From JAFGHJ01 sp964534175 (GTDB lineage Bacteria; Hydrothermota; UBA3072): 64,000 bases of DNA. A model generated the notes under the pieces. It saw only the letters and a program-made list of their open reading frames with translations. It had not been told where the DNA came from and did no database searches. The DNA is taken from contig CAZHNS010000004.1 of NCBI GenBank assembly GCA_964534175.1, forward strand, positions 1 through 64,000, written 5' to 3'. The position numbers and the translations under genes were made by a program. This document shows, piece after piece, positions 34,335 to 43,631 of this stretch (position 1 is its first letter; every line of letters begins with the position of its first letter).

Positions 34335-35531
34335 TTAACGCAAAAGTAGCATTTTCTTCTTTTCGGATTTAACTCCATCCACACTTAAACTATAGAAATA
34401 AATACCTGCCGAAAGATCTTTCGCATAAAACGGAATATTGTAATTACCTGCTGCCTGAGTCTCGTTAACTAAAGTCTGAACTTTATCCCCGAGAATATCG
34501 TATACACTCAATTCTACTGATGAAGCTTTGGATATAGAATAAGGAATTATGGTTGAGGAAGAAAAAGGATTGGGATGATTTTGCTTTAGTTCGAAATGCC
34601 GGGGTTTTTCCACAGCGATTCCGCTCTTTAAAGAATCTATAAAACTCGTACTGACCCACCAGATATCCGAGTCCTCAGATGTTGTGTAGTCTTCTCTTCT
34701 TGAGAAAAACATATACTCTCCGTCGGGTGACAAAGCCATACCGAATTCTTCTTCACTTGTATTGATAGACGGTCCCAAAAGTATCGGTTCCCCCCATGAC
34801 CCGTTGTCGTTGAATGAAATGTATATATCGGATTTACCATAAGATCCGGATGAAGAAAACAACAGAAAACTTTCATCCGGAGCGATCGTTGCCTCACCAT
34901 CTCCGTCGCTCGAATTAATAACCTCGCCGAGATTTTCAACAGTTGTATATTGTCCGTTTGTATCTGGTTCAGCTTTATATATATCCGCATGCCCATATCC
35001 TCCGGATCTGTCCAAAGACTGAAAATACATGGTACCATCCAAACTTACCGAAGGATGCCATTCTCTGTTGCTTGAGCTAACGGGATTTGGGATTTTCACA
35101 GGAGTAGTCCAGGACGAGTCATCCCGTTCACACATCCAGATATCTGTATTATATGGAGGAGCTGAGGGTCTTGGCGAAACAAAAAAAAGTTTTTGCCCAT
35201 CACTTGTGATAAATGGTTCAACATTCATAAAAGAACCCAAAATCGAATCGGCAAGTTTTGGATCTGTCCATTCATCCTCTATTTCCATTGTATAATAAGT
35301 ATCAAAATCACTCCAGCTGCTATTAGTGGTGCAAAAATAGAACTCTTTTCCGTCGGGCGTAAATGCAGCGTTTTGCTCGAATCTACCGTTGATGGATATA
35401 AACTCGGGGGCAAAAACCTCGGGTTCGTTACCCGGTGGCGTCTGTCCGAAATACGGACCGGATGGGTTTTGCGCGAAACCTATATGCGATACAACTAACG
35501 ATAAAATAACAAACGAAAAATGTCTGATCAT
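34335..35531 (-). CDS. Secreted PD40/TolB-like beta-propeller protein with T9SS-type sorting domain
   Basis: ATG 35531 with AAAGGAG and a signal peptide (MIRHFSFVILSLVVSHIGFA) is chosen over a reading 105 bp longer. Repeats such as NAAFTPDGKEFYFCTTN, WHPSVSLDGTMYFQS and GEATIAPDESFLLFSS are WD40-like PD40 blades of a TolB-type propeller. Residues about 315-398 carry a full sorting domain (FELKQNHPNPFSSSTIIPYS through KKMLLLR). It is likely surface-exposed with an unknown ligand. Confidence 0.9.
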   Translation of the reverse strand: MIRHFSFVILSLVVSHIGFAQNPSGPYFGQTPPGNEPEVFAPEFISINGRFEQNAAFTPDGKEFYFCTTNSSWSDFDTYYTMEIEDEWTDPKLADSILGSFMNVEPFITSDGQKLFFVSPRPSAPPYNTDIWMCERDDSSWTTPVKIPNPVSSSNREWHPSVSLDGTMYFQSLDRSGGYGHADIYKAEPDTNGQYTTVENLGEVINSSDGDGEATIAPDESFLLFSSSGSYGKSDIYISFNDNGSWGEPILLGPSINTSEEEFGMALSPDGEYMFFSRREDYTTSEDSDIWWVSTSFIDSLKSGIAVEKPRHFELKQNHPNPFSSSTIIPYSISKASSVELSVYDILGDKVQTLVNETQAAGNYNIPFYAKDLSAGIYFYSLSVDGVKSEKKKMLLLR

Positions 35532-35673
35532 AATAAATCTCCTTTCACGACGATTATAATGAAATAATGAATAGATGTCAACACAACTGTTAATAATTTT
35601 GAATTTTGAGTGTTGAATTTTGAATTGGAAAAACAAAGAAAAAACTTTGTGTCTTAGTGCCTTTGTGTAAGAA

Positions 35674-36543
35674 TTAGTTTTTATATAGCAATGTTTCTAA
35701 TACTTCTTTCATATTATCTAAAATCCAGAGGTGTCCTGTATTAAGGATGCACTTAAAATGAGAATTTGGTAATTTCTTAGCAATATATCTCGACATGTTA
35801 CCGACAAGTACATCTGGTTCGGCATGCCATACATAAACTTTCCTTTTTATTTGAGTTAGTGGAATAGGCCATTTTGCGGGGATTGTTGTGTCATAAGCAG
35901 ACCCGATTCCATTTTGGCGATAGGCTTCAGGAAAATCTTTTATGAAAATATTTTTTATCTCGGGACGATCAAAAATCTTCTTATCCCATTCCGACAATTC
36001 TAAATCTCTCATTCTTACAGCTAATTTCTCAGGATTCTTTTTTGCCATGTAGGCAGCCATCTTCATCTGTAATTTTATTACCCCAAACAGAGGATTGGAG
36101 ATTTTCCATAGCAAACGTAAGGATTTAATAACGCCTACAGTCGCTTCCGGTAAATTTGGGCCAACACTGCCAAAAATTCCTATTGAAGTTAACCTTTCCG
36201 GAATCTTCCATGCACATGCAAGAGCAAAAGGACCTCCACCGGAAGGCGCAAAAACAGCGAATTTATCGATATTCAAATGCTCTGCTAACTCTACAATATC
36301 GTTTGGCCAATTTAATATTGCTCTTCTATGAAAGTCGGTTAAACCATAGCCCGGTCGGTCCGGTGCAATTATATGTATTTTTGGTAAAAAAGGAGACCCG
36401 GGTATCAATCCCCAGCAAAGTCTCGAGCCCGGATTGCCATGGAATAAAAATATTGGCACCCCGCCCGGATTACCATATTCCGCATAGCAAATTTGTCTGC
36501 CATCAGATAATTTGAGAAGATTTTTCGTTTTTAACTTTCTCAT
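35674..36543 (-). CDS. Alpha/beta hydrolase
   Basis: The 289-residue cytosolic protein has oxyanion segment FLFHGNPGSRLCW, IIAPDRPGYGLTD, nucleophile elbow APSGGGPFALA (Ser in SGG), and a C-terminal NTGHLWILDN giving the catalytic His. The fold is clear, but the substrate (ester, epoxide or haloalkane) cannot be told. TTGACA at 36588-36583 with TACCTT 17 bp away is a possible promoter giving a short, SD-less leader. Confidence 0.8.
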   Translation of the reverse strand: MRKLKTKNLLKLSDGRQICYAEYGNPGGVPIFLFHGNPGSRLCWGLIPGSPFLPKIHIIAPDRPGYGLTDFHRRAILNWPNDIVELAEHLNIDKFAVFAPSGGGPFALACAWKIPERLTSIGIFGSVGPNLPEATVGVIKSLRLLWKISNPLFGVIKLQMKMAAYMAKKNPEKLAVRMRDLELSEWDKKIFDRPEIKNIFIKDFPEAYRQNGIGSAYDTTIPAKWPIPLTQIKRKVYVWHAEPDVLVGNMSRYIAKKLPNSHFKCILNTGHLWILDNMKEVLETLLYKN

Positions 36544-36855
36544 ATTGTATATAAATGTAAAGGTAAAAGGGGTATACTAAGTTGTCAAGGTTCGAGGGTT
36601 CAAGGGAAAACAAAGTAAAATCTGTAAATCCTTTTCCTATATGAATCCCAGGTAAAAACTCTTGACTTTTGATAATAACATAATACCATTTAAGCAGTAA
36701 GTAGGTCAACCATAAATCAGGAGACCTGCTATGGCAGAGTACTTGAAGAGGGAGAAAAAATAGGAAAACTAAAAGAAATATCATACATTATAACATTCAC
36801 GGCTTTAGCCTTAAGTCCAGGGTATTTGCTCTCATATATACCCATTAGGATGTAG
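36544..36855. other. Spacer between divergent genes with a candidate promoter
   Basis: Besides the minus-strand -35 at 36583-36588, the plus strand has TTGACT (36662-36667) and TACCAT (36684-36689). These could drive plsC-acp with a long leader of about 160 nt. A 10-codon frame with an AGGAGA site starts at 36731 but has no evident meaning. Otherwise I see nothing. Confidence 0.4.
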
Positions 36856-37497
36856 ATGTTTTATTCAATCGCACATTCAATCTTGCGTGTTATAGCAATA
36901 ATCTATATTAGATTACAAGCTATTAGCCTTGAAAACATTCCGGAAGAAGGCGGCGTGATCCTGGCACCAAACCATCCCAGTGATCTGGATTCGTTTATTC
37001 TGGGAGTTGCGATCAACAGACAACTCCATACAATGGGCAAAGAGGAACTATTCAGAAAACGCTTTGCAGGATTCGTCTTTAGAAAGTTGAACGCTTTCCC
37101 CGTAAGAAGAGGAGAATTTGATAGAGAAGCCATCCGAACTGCTATTAAAATCCTTAAAGATGGCCATGTAATCGATATGTATCCTGAAGGAACGGTGAGC
37201 TTAGACGGCTCTTTGCAGGAGCCAAAATCGGGAACTGCATTTATTGCTTTGCAGGCAAAAGCAGCTGTTGTCCCTGTAGCGATAATTGGTTCTTTCAATG
37301 TTATGTCAAAAGGGCAAAGGTTTCCCCGACCGCATAAAGTAACGCTCAAATTTGGGAAACCACTCTATTTTGATGAATATTATGGCAAGCCTTATAATAG
37401 AGAAATATTGAAAATCGTAACCGCGAAAATAATGGACGAGATAAAAATACTATTGAATTCAGATAAATTAGAGGAGGCGAACTATATCAGTACTTGA
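36856..37497 (+). CDS. plsC: 1-acylglycerol-3-phosphate acyltransferase (PlsC family)
   Basis: The 213-residue protein contains LAPNHPSDLDSF with the catalytic H-x4-D (His40, Asp45) and the glycerol-phosphate binding MYPEGTVSLDG, plus PVAIIG near residue 145. It adds the second acyl chain in phospholipid synthesis at the inner membrane face, although some homologues act on other lipids. An N-terminal hydrophobic helix would tether it. The acyl carrier protein gene overlaps its 3' end, so the two are co-translated and may form a dedicated acyl-transfer pair. Confidence 0.85.
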   Translation: MFYSIAHSILRVIAIIYIRLQAISLENIPEEGGVILAPNHPSDLDSFILGVAINRQLHTMGKEELFRKRFAGFVFRKLNAFPVRRGEFDREAIRTAIKILKDGHVIDMYPEGTVSLDGSLQEPKSGTAFIALQAKAAVVPVAIIGSFNVMSKGQRFPRPHKVTLKFGKPLYFDEYYGKPYNREILKIVTAKIMDEIKILLNSDKLEEANYIST

Positions 37498-37720
37498 GAA
37501 AATAAAAAGAATTGTGGCGGAAGAATTCGACGTAAAGGCAACGGAAATTTTTCCTAAAAGCTCTTTTGCGGACGACCTTGGAGTAGATAGCCTTGGCTAT
37601 GTTATACTACTACAAGCACTCGAAGAAGAGTTCGATATGGAGTTTCCGGATGAAGAAACAATGAATCTTAGAACTGTCGAAGATGCTGTAAAATACATAG
37701 AGAGTAAGATACAAAAATAG
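37484..37720 (+). CDS. Acyl carrier protein, apparently initiated at AUA
   Basis: The frame gives (I/M)SVLEKIKRIVAEEFDV and so on, with FADDLGVDSLG. The phosphopantetheine serine falls at position 36, and the total length is 78 residues, as in typical ACPs. No ATG, GTG or TTG lies in frame upstream of the GTG at 37514, which would remove most of helix I. An ideal SD (AGGAGG, 37472-37477) sits 6 nt before ATA 37484. The start is therefore either AUA or an ATG changed by mutation or assembly error. It overlaps the end of plsC by 14 bp. Confidence 0.8.
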   Translation: MSVLEKIKRIVAEEFDVKATEIFPKSSFADDLGVDSLGYVILLQALEEEFDMEFPDEETMNLRTVEDAVKYIESKIQK

Positions 37721-37847
37721 ATATAATTAAGTCATTAGTCAAAAACAAGAAATAAAAAACTTTGTGACTTTGTGGTTAACCAATAACCTCTCTGGTGGTA
37801 TAGTTTAAACATCCCCGCGATACAAAACCAGAAAACAATTAATGCCG

Positions 37848-39443
37848 TTACCCCAGGTTTTTCCTTCGTCCCTTTTTTTTCTGTTTTGCCTTTGTTACAA
37901 AGAGCCCAGATCTTGTCTTTCTGTTTTTGAAATGCGATAGCAGTGTTTCCGCTTCATGAAAGGGGAGGGTCACAAAAGAAAACTTGTCGAGTATTTGTAT
38001 ATCTTTTATATTCCGGTTAGGAATATTGCATATCTTTTTTATTAACTCTACTAACTTTTTTGCGCTCAATCCATCTTTTTTACCATGTGTTACAAATAAA
38101 CGTGTTTTACCTTTGTTGTCAACATAAGCATCTTTTATTTTTGTATAGTTTTTCTCATCTAATTCATCTTGAAAAGTATACTGGAGAAGCGCCGCAAGTA
38201 TATTTTCTGGATTGTTACTTTGTAGAAGTTCCTGTGACATTTCAATATATTCTTTATGAAGTTCAGATTTTGAAATTTTTTCAAGATCCGATTTAATTTT
38301 GAGTTTTTTTGTTTCTATTACGTCTTTGATTTGTGGAAGCTTTGCCTTACGAATGTCTGTTTTCGCTGCCCTTTGAATAAATTTCAGTTTTCTGTATTCT
38401 TCCGGTGTTACGAAAGTGATAGCAATTCCTTCTTTACCTGCTCGGCCGGTTCTTCCTATTCGATGAACGTAATATTTAGGGTCTTGAGGAAGAGCATAAT
38501 TGATTACATGTGTAAGATTTTGAACATCCAATCCTCTTGCTGCCACGTCGGTTGCCACAAGAATATTTATGAAATGTTTTTTAAATTTGTTTAATATCCT
38601 TTCTCGTAAATGTTGTGACATATCTCCATGTAGAGCATCTACGTCGTAACCGCGTTCCATTAGATGTTTTGCAAGGTTGTCCACATCGATTTTAGTCCTG
38701 CAAAATATAAGTCCGTAAAAGTCATCTTCAATATCTATAATTCTGCACAGGGCTTCGAATTTATTTCCAGCATGCACTTCAAAGTAGATTTGGTCAGTCT
38801 GGCTGACCGTAAGCTCTCCCTTGGTTACCCTGAAAATATCATATTCCACCATATATTTCTCTGCTATATTTATAATTTCTTTTGGCATAGTAGCCGAAAA
38901 TAGCATAGTTCTTTTTTCTTTAGCTGTGTGTTCCATAATTTTTTTTACGTCATCAAGAAAGCCCATATCCAGCATTTCGTCCGCTTCATCAAGTATTAGG
39001 TGAGATATCCTGTCCAGTTTTAAAGTACGACGTTTAAGATGGTCTATAACTCTCCCGGGTGTGCCAACGACGATATCGACGCCTTTTTTTAAGCTTCTGA
39101 GTTGTCTGGAAATTGCCTGTCCGCCATATATAGGGATAATTCGCAGTTTTTTACTTCCTTTTAGTGAGTTAATTTCTTCCGCTACTTGAATTGCAAGTTC
39201 TCTTGTCGGTGTAAGTACAATTGCCTGGACGTTATTCGATCTTTCTCGAAGAAGTTCAATCAATGGAAGGCCGAAAGCGGCAGTTTTACCTGTTCCGGTT
39301 CGTGCCTGACCTATAATATCCCTTTTTCCCGAGAGTAAGACCGGTATAGTTTGTTCCTGTATAGGCGTTGGTTCTTCAAACCCTCTTATTTTTAAAGTAT
39401 TCAGAGTTTTTTCTGATAAGCCTAAATCTTTAAAAGATTTCAT
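37848..39443 (-). CDS. DEAD-box RNA helicase with DbpA-type RNA-binding tail
   Basis: All core motifs are present: Q-motif (GFEEPTPIQ), ARTGTGKT (47-54), PTRELA, DEAD (152-155), SAT (183-185) and HRIGRTGRAG. The C-terminal extension has a DbpA-like RRM (TRLFVTHGKKDGLSAKKLVELIKK, then FSFVTLPFHEAETLL) and a basic tail. It is thus a CsdA/DbpA-type ATP-dependent RNA helicase for ribosome assembly or mRNA turnover. The SD AGAGAGGA supports ATG 39443. A 328-bp spacer upstream could include a long regulated leader, as is common for cold-shock helicases. Confidence 0.92.
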   Translation of the reverse strand: MKSFKDLGLSEKTLNTLKIRGFEEPTPIQEQTIPVLLSGKRDIIGQARTGTGKTAAFGLPLIELLRERSNNVQAIVLTPTRELAIQVAEEINSLKGSKKLRIIPIYGGQAISRQLRSLKKGVDIVVGTPGRVIDHLKRRTLKLDRISHLILDEADEMLDMGFLDDVKKIMEHTAKEKRTMLFSATMPKEIINIAEKYMVEYDIFRVTKGELTVSQTDQIYFEVHAGNKFEALCRIIDIEDDFYGLIFCRTKIDVDNLAKHLMERGYDVDALHGDMSQHLRERILNKFKKHFINILVATDVAARGLDVQNLTHVINYALPQDPKYYVHRIGRTGRAGKEGIAITFVTPEEYRKLKFIQRAAKTDIRKAKLPQIKDVIETKKLKIKSDLEKISKSELHKEYIEMSQELLQSNNPENILAALLQYTFQDELDEKNYTKIKDAYVDNKGKTRLFVTHGKKDGLSAKKLVELIKKICNIPNRNIKDIQILDKFSFVTLPFHEAETLLSHFKNRKTRSGLFVTKAKQKKKGRRKNLG

Positions 39444-39771
39444 AATTTATTTCCTCTCTGATCTAACATAGTTTACGTGTACTAAAAAAAGACAACAAAT
39501 ATACTATATTAAAATCTTGGTTTTCTGTTTAAATTAAACTAAATACAATATAGGGTTCTATAATAATCATTTTTTCCTAATTAACAAGGCTTTTTGTTTT
39601 TTATCAACAGTATCAGCAGGGTCAAACCTGGAAATGTGAAAAGATTCCGTAGATCTTTCGAATCTCGTTAAATAGCCAAAAATCCTTCGGATTAGTGAAA
39701 TGGTTAAATGGGAAATAAAAACAGCGAGTTGTCAGTTGATTTTTTGTTAGTGTGTTGGTGTGTTTAGAGCT
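39444..39771. other. Spacer upstream of the helicase, downstream of the site-2 protease
   Basis: The helicase-proximal half is AT-rich and could hold its promoter and leader, but no consensus hexamer pair stands out. The distal half contains intergenic repeat phrases (GTGAAATGGTTAAATGGG, GTTGGTGTGTTTAGAG). No gene is seen. Confidence 0.35.
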
Positions 39772-40905
39772 TTATTTTTCGCCTTCTAAATCGAACTTCA
39801 GCGAGAAGAATTGAATGAGGTCCTTTAAAGCGATTATACCGATTAGCTTATCGTTTTCTACCACCATTAATCGACTGTTTCCGGTTTTGTTGATTATTTT
39901 TAAAGCTTCAATTACTTCCGCTTCCGGAGAGATTGTGTTTTCGGAAGAACAATTATTCATTATGTCTTCTATTTTTGTGCTATTCCAATCCTCTCTAGGT
40001 ATGTTTTTTACTTCCCTGGTTGTAATGCAACCTAATAATTTTTCTCCTTTGACGACAGGATACATCTTGTAGTGATGTATATAGATATAATCCTGGACAA
40101 GTTCGGTTATGGTAAGAGAAGAGGGAACGGTAACAGGATCAGGTTTCATAAATTTTCTAACTTTATAACCTTCCAAAGCTTTGGTCATTTGCATTCTCCT
40201 GTAAGCCATAGAAGAAGCATTTCTCATGAATAATCCTATTAATGCCCACCATATACCTGTAATGAATGCACCTCTTAGAAATGCAAAAATCCCAACTGCT
40301 ATTAAAAGAAATCCAAATGCGGAACCTAGATTTGAGGAAATTCTTGTTGCCCATCGGAGGTCGTCTTTTATTTTCCAGAGAGCCGCTCTGAAGACTCTTC
40401 CTCCGTCAAGCGGAAAAGCGGGCAATAGATTAAAGCCTGCCAGTACGAAATTCAGCCATCTTAAATAACCGAAAACTCCATTTATAGCCACTGGAAGTCC
40501 CATATTTCGTCCTTGAATGTATAAAAGATAGAAGAACCCTCCTAAGATGATACTCATAAGGGGTCCTGCTATTGCCATTGAGAACTCTGCTTTTGGACTG
40601 GCCGGTTCTTCTTCCATCTGGGCAAGACCTCCAAATATAAAGAGAGTTATCCCTTTGATAGGCAGATTAAATTTTCTTGCAATAATCGAATGTGATAGTT
40701 CGTGTAAAATTATGGAAAGGAAAAGGCCTATCATACCGGCTAAACCCATTAGCCAGTAAGCAATCGTAGATAAATTTTTGTAGTAATAAGGGAATACTCC
40801 TTTGGCAAGAGACCAGGTTATCAAAACAGAAATAATTAACCAGCTCATATCAAGATATACTTCAAATCCAAAAAGTTTAAATAATTTTATTCTTTTTCCA
40901 AACAT
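39772..40905 (-). CDS. Site-2 protease family membrane metalloprotease with CBS pair
   Basis: The 377-residue protein has several transmembrane helices with the zinc site HELSH (68-72) in the second helix region and FPLDGGR (Asp167) completing the metal ligands. After about residue 230 a cytosolic tandem CBS domain pair follows (RKFMKPDPVTVPSSLTITEL, then ENTISPEAEVIEALKII). This is the Rip/SpoIVFB-like M50 group III layout, in which CBS domains sense nucleotides. It would cleave membrane-bound regulators. The start is supported by AGGAGG. No obvious substrate lies nearby. Confidence 0.9.
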   Translation of the reverse strand: MFGKRIKLFKLFGFEVYLDMSWLIISVLITWSLAKGVFPYYYKNLSTIAYWLMGLAGMIGLFLSIILHELSHSIIARKFNLPIKGITLFIFGGLAQMEEEPASPKAEFSMAIAGPLMSIILGGFFYLLYIQGRNMGLPVAINGVFGYLRWLNFVLAGFNLLPAFPLDGGRVFRAALWKIKDDLRWATRISSNLGSAFGFLLIAVGIFAFLRGAFITGIWWALIGLFMRNASSMAYRRMQMTKALEGYKVRKFMKPDPVTVPSSLTITELVQDYIYIHHYKMYPVVKGEKLLGCITTREVKNIPREDWNSTKIEDIMNNCSSENTISPEAEVIEALKIINKTGNSRLMVVENDKLIGIIALKDLIQFFSLKFDLEGEK

Positions 40906-40959
40906 TTTTGTTTACCTCCTTTAATGTAGAGGGCAGGTATTGTTTTTGAATCCCTAGCT

Positions 40960-41472
40960 TTACACGATTATTTTTTCAAGGGTGATTACTTCCGTTTCTA
41001 TATCTCCGTGTTTATAGGGTTTTCTACCTTTCTCTGAATAGCCCATTTTTTTCCAGAAAGGAAGAACTTCTTGATTAGATACAAGTACACCAATCCTTAC
41101 TTTTTCGAAATTTCCCCAACCTTTTATTACCTCTTCAAGTTTCTTGTACGCCTTAGTACCCAATCCTTTTCTCTGATGTTTTTCAGACAACAAAAAAAGT
41201 CCTAGCATAACGGTTGACTTATCCGGGAATGCACGACATAAATCTATACATCCTATCATATAATTGTTTAGATATATGCCAAATACAAACTTATCCTGAA
41301 ATTCTTTCCCCGGCGCAATTGCATCAAAAAGCTCCTCTCCGTCCTCAGGAGATGGAGAACCACCTGAAGTGTTGGTATAATAATTGGGCGATTCTGCAAG
41401 GACTCTTTGCACTGCAGCTATTTCTCCTTTTCTGCCTTCAAGAATTTTTAATTCAAGATTTTCATTTTTCAT
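40960..41472 (-). CDS. GNAT-family N-acetyltransferase
   Basis: The 170-residue protein has the acetyl-CoA pyrophosphate loop in LSEKHQRKGLGTKAYKKLEEV (R/Q-x-x-G-x-G/A) and a C-terminal FWKKMGYSEKGRK, the usual end of the GNAT fold. The substrate is unknown. It starts 3 bp after the stop of the gene at 41476 and is translated from the same short operon. Confidence 0.82.
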   Translation of the reverse strand: MKNENLELKILEGRKGEIAAVQRVLAESPNYYTNTSGGSPSPEDGEELFDAIAPGKEFQDKFVFGIYLNNYMIGCIDLCRAFPDKSTVMLGLFLLSEKHQRKGLGTKAYKKLEEVIKGWGNFEKVRIGVLVSNQEVLPFWKKMGYSEKGRKPYKHGDIETEVITLEKIIV

Positions 41473-41475
41473 ATC

Positions 41476-41808
41476 TTATTCACCGACAAATTCTCCTGTA
41501 GGGCTCATTATAAAATCATCCGTGGCATCCGGAATAATACCAATCCCTCTCATCAATCTTAATAATGAAAAACCGGTTAATGAAGGTTTGAGATCTATAC
41601 CGTCTATTGAGCCCATGACCCTAATATTACCATTGGGTTTACCCTCCCAGAAAAATTGTATTTCTACTTGATATCGGTTCCCCTCCGGGCCTGCAACTTC
41701 ATAAGCTTCTACATGTTCTTTTTTAACTAAATCAGCCAGTTTCTCATAGGTATAGTTTCTAAATTTTTTAAGTTCTTCGGAGAGAACGTTTCGCATTTCG
41801 TTTTCCAT
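41476..41808 (-). CDS. Small conserved-looking protein of unknown function
   Basis: The 110-residue protein (NYTYEKLADLVKKEHVEAYEVAGPEGNRYQVEIQFFWEG and IRVMGSIDGIDLKPSLTGFSLLRLMR) has an alpha-beta pattern with no signal. Similar unnamed proteins may exist, but I cannot name the family. Its promoter (41815-41842) places the mRNA start next to the ATG. It heads a two-gene unit with the acetyltransferase. Confidence 0.6.
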   Translation of the reverse strand: MENEMRNVLSEELKKFRNYTYEKLADLVKKEHVEAYEVAGPEGNRYQVEIQFFWEGKPNGNIRVMGSIDGIDLKPSLTGFSLLRLMRGIGIIPDATDDFIMSPTGEFVGE

Positions 41809-41814
41809 AAATTA

Positions 41815-41842
41815 ATCTTACGGATATTTGGTAAATTTACAA
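41815..41842 (-). promoter_or_regulatory. Promoter of the 110-aa protein/GNAT operon, leaderless layout
   Basis: TTGTAA (41842-41837), 16-bp spacer, TAAGAT (41820-41815), then 6 nt to the ATG at 41808. It is identical in hexamers and spacing to 10997-11024, and both -35 boxes are embedded in CCTTGTAAATTT. Confidence 0.6.
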
Positions 41843-41921
41843 GGCTTTGCGTGAGAACAGAGTTTCGTGTTAAAATTAGTGTTGACATTGGACTCTGGAC
41901 ATTGGACAAATAAAAATCTTC

Positions 41922-41949
41922 TTGACATTGTATTCAAAATTCCTATACT
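41922..41949 (+). promoter_or_regulatory. Promoter of the TPR lipoprotein, leaderless layout
   Basis: TTGACA (41922-41927), 16-bp spacer, TATACT (41944-41949), and 8 nt later the ATG at 41958. There is no SD. Confidence 0.8.
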
Positions 41950-41957
41950 CTCCTTAT

Positions 41958-43463
41958 ATGAAATCAGTGGATAAATTTGTAATTATTTTAACTTTAATAT
42001 TGTCTCTTACTGCCTGTAATAAGAATAAGGAAGAATCTGCTGAAAAATTTAATATTCCTGAAAACATATCCAAGGAGGGAATACATCAAAAAGTGGACAC
42101 CTTGATGCTTAATGGCAGATTTGATGAGGCAGAAGCTCTTGCTAAAGCCGCCTATGAAAAATATCCCAATGAACCTGAAGTAATCTGCGCCTTAGCCTGT
42201 GTTTATAGAAATAAATCTTATAAGACAGGAATAAGTATGGAGGCATCTTTGGCGGGAATAAAAGATGGACATAGCGGCGTAGGGCGATATAAAGCTGAAG
42301 ATATAAAAGAAGAAATATTTTTTGATGCGGAACTTCATCCTAAAGCAGAATCCCTCTACTACAAAATAATCCGTATTGAGCCAACTTACCGAAACGCTTA
42401 TTTCAACTTGCTTAATGATTACGCAACAATAGCAGATTTCGATAATTATTTTAAAGTTATTAATTTGTTTGTAAAAAATTTAAAGGAAGATAAAGAGACC
42501 CCTGAATATCTAATAGATTTAGCTAGCAAATTAAACAAAAGGAAAGATTATGAAGCGTCACTAAAACTTTATGATATAATCCTCGAAGCATTCCCAAACT
42601 GCATTAAAGCTGAATCGGATATAGGCGCAGTATATACCTGGCAGGGCAAAATACCTGAGGCTGTCGAAGTTTTTAAAAAAGTTTATGCCAAAGATAAGAA
42701 CGATTTAATTAATTTGAGCAATTATTACTACTCTTCCATTCTGGTAGAGGATTTTAAAACTGCTTACAATTTACTTCTAGAACTAATCGAAAAAGATAAA
42801 GAAGATTATGGAAATTATTTTGACGCTGGCTTATTAGCATATCTTCTGGATAAAGAATACAAAAAACCATTAACAAAATACATTAATGCAAGAAAAAATG
42901 ATGTTGATTCATTAGAAAAGGACTTCTGGTATCAAAACACCTTGGAATTTTTAGAAATAGATAGCATGACAAAAGAAGATAAAATGGACTTTCTGCAATA
43001 TTTACTGGAACAATGCTCAACCGCAGAACTTGATAAACTATCTATAATTATGGCAAATATAGTAGAGAAGATTGAAGTTACAAATTACGCTTTGGTAGTT
43101 CACGCTTCGATTTTTGATAAAAATAACTTTTTTGAAAAGACGGTTGAATATTTAGATAAGATAAAAGAAAGAAAAAAAACGGATAATTCGATTATGGCAG
43201 ATTATGATTTAACTTTCAACTATGGGCGAATACACTATGTTGCCGGAAAATACGAAAAAGCAAAAGATTATCTTTTGAAAAATTTTCAAGAGAAAAAAGA
43301 TAACGCTTTAGTAAATTACCACTTAGGAGTATGTTATCTGGAATTAGACCAGATAGACGAAGCAAAAAAATATTTTACGATAAATTCGAAAATGAACGAT
43401 AAAGACCAGATGTTATATATCAACTACTCGATAAGAGAATTAAAAAACCTCGAAAAAGAATAA
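41958..43463 (+). CDS. TPR-repeat lipoprotein
   Basis: MKSVDKFVIILTLILSLTAC is a strong lipoprotein signal (Cys20). The 501-residue protein holds about ten degenerate tetratricopeptide repeats (GRFDEAEALAKAAYEKYPNEPEVICALA, KYEKAKDYLLKNFQEKKDNALVNYHLG). It is likely a periplasm-facing scaffold. It appears monocistronic, and its start codon is fixed by the leaderless promoter rather than a ribosome site. Confidence 0.82.
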   Translation: MKSVDKFVIILTLILSLTACNKNKEESAEKFNIPENISKEGIHQKVDTLMLNGRFDEAEALAKAAYEKYPNEPEVICALACVYRNKSYKTGISMEASLAGIKDGHSGVGRYKAEDIKEEIFFDAELHPKAESLYYKIIRIEPTYRNAYFNLLNDYATIADFDNYFKVINLFVKNLKEDKETPEYLIDLASKLNKRKDYEASLKLYDIILEAFPNCIKAESDIGAVYTWQGKIPEAVEVFKKVYAKDKNDLINLSNYYYSSILVEDFKTAYNLLLELIEKDKEDYGNYFDAGLLAYLLDKEYKKPLTKYINARKNDVDSLEKDFWYQNTLEFLEIDSMTKEDKMDFLQYLLEQCSTAELDKLSIIMANIVEKIEVTNYALVVHASIFDKNNFFEKTVEYLDKIKERKKTDNSIMADYDLTFNYGRIHYVAGKYEKAKDYLLKNFQEKKDNALVNYHLGVCYLELDQIDEAKKYFTINSKMNDKDQMLYINYSIRELKNLEKE

Positions 43464-43512
43464 GAAACTAACTTTAGTAAAAATATTCGTGATATTCGTT
43501 ACTAATATAATT

Positions 43513-43571
43513 GTTAGGATGTTAGGAGGTTAAAAAAATAAAATTTTAGTGTATTTTGTGTGTTTCGTGGT
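43513..43571. repeat. Direct repeat, left copy (flanks the GH51 gene)
   Basis: The block GTTAGGATGTTAGGAGGTTA, then AATTTAGTG-like text and TATTTTGTGTGTTTCGTGG, recurs at 45653-45720 in the same orientation, with a short internal difference. Confidence 0.75.
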
Positions 43572-43585
43572 TTACAAAAGACCCT

Positions 43586-43613
43586 TTGACAAAAACCTAA
43601 GAATCCTTAAAAT
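43586..43613 (+). promoter_or_regulatory. Promoter of the GH51 gene
   Basis: TTGACA (43586-43591), 16-bp spacer, TAAAAT (43608-43613), followed by AAGGAG and the ATG at 43632. Confidence 0.65.
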
Positions 43614-43631
43614 ATAGAAAAAGGAGTGAAT

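Noticed and set aside
36731..36763. Ten-codon frame with an AGGAGA site upstream of plsC
   Set aside because: It is too short and has no composition or context supporting a real peptide; chance is likely in this AT-rich spacer.
41922..41957. Upstream extension of the TPR lipoprotein starting at TTG
   Set aside because: That TTG is the -35 hexamer of the promoter; the lipoprotein signal begins at ATG 41958.
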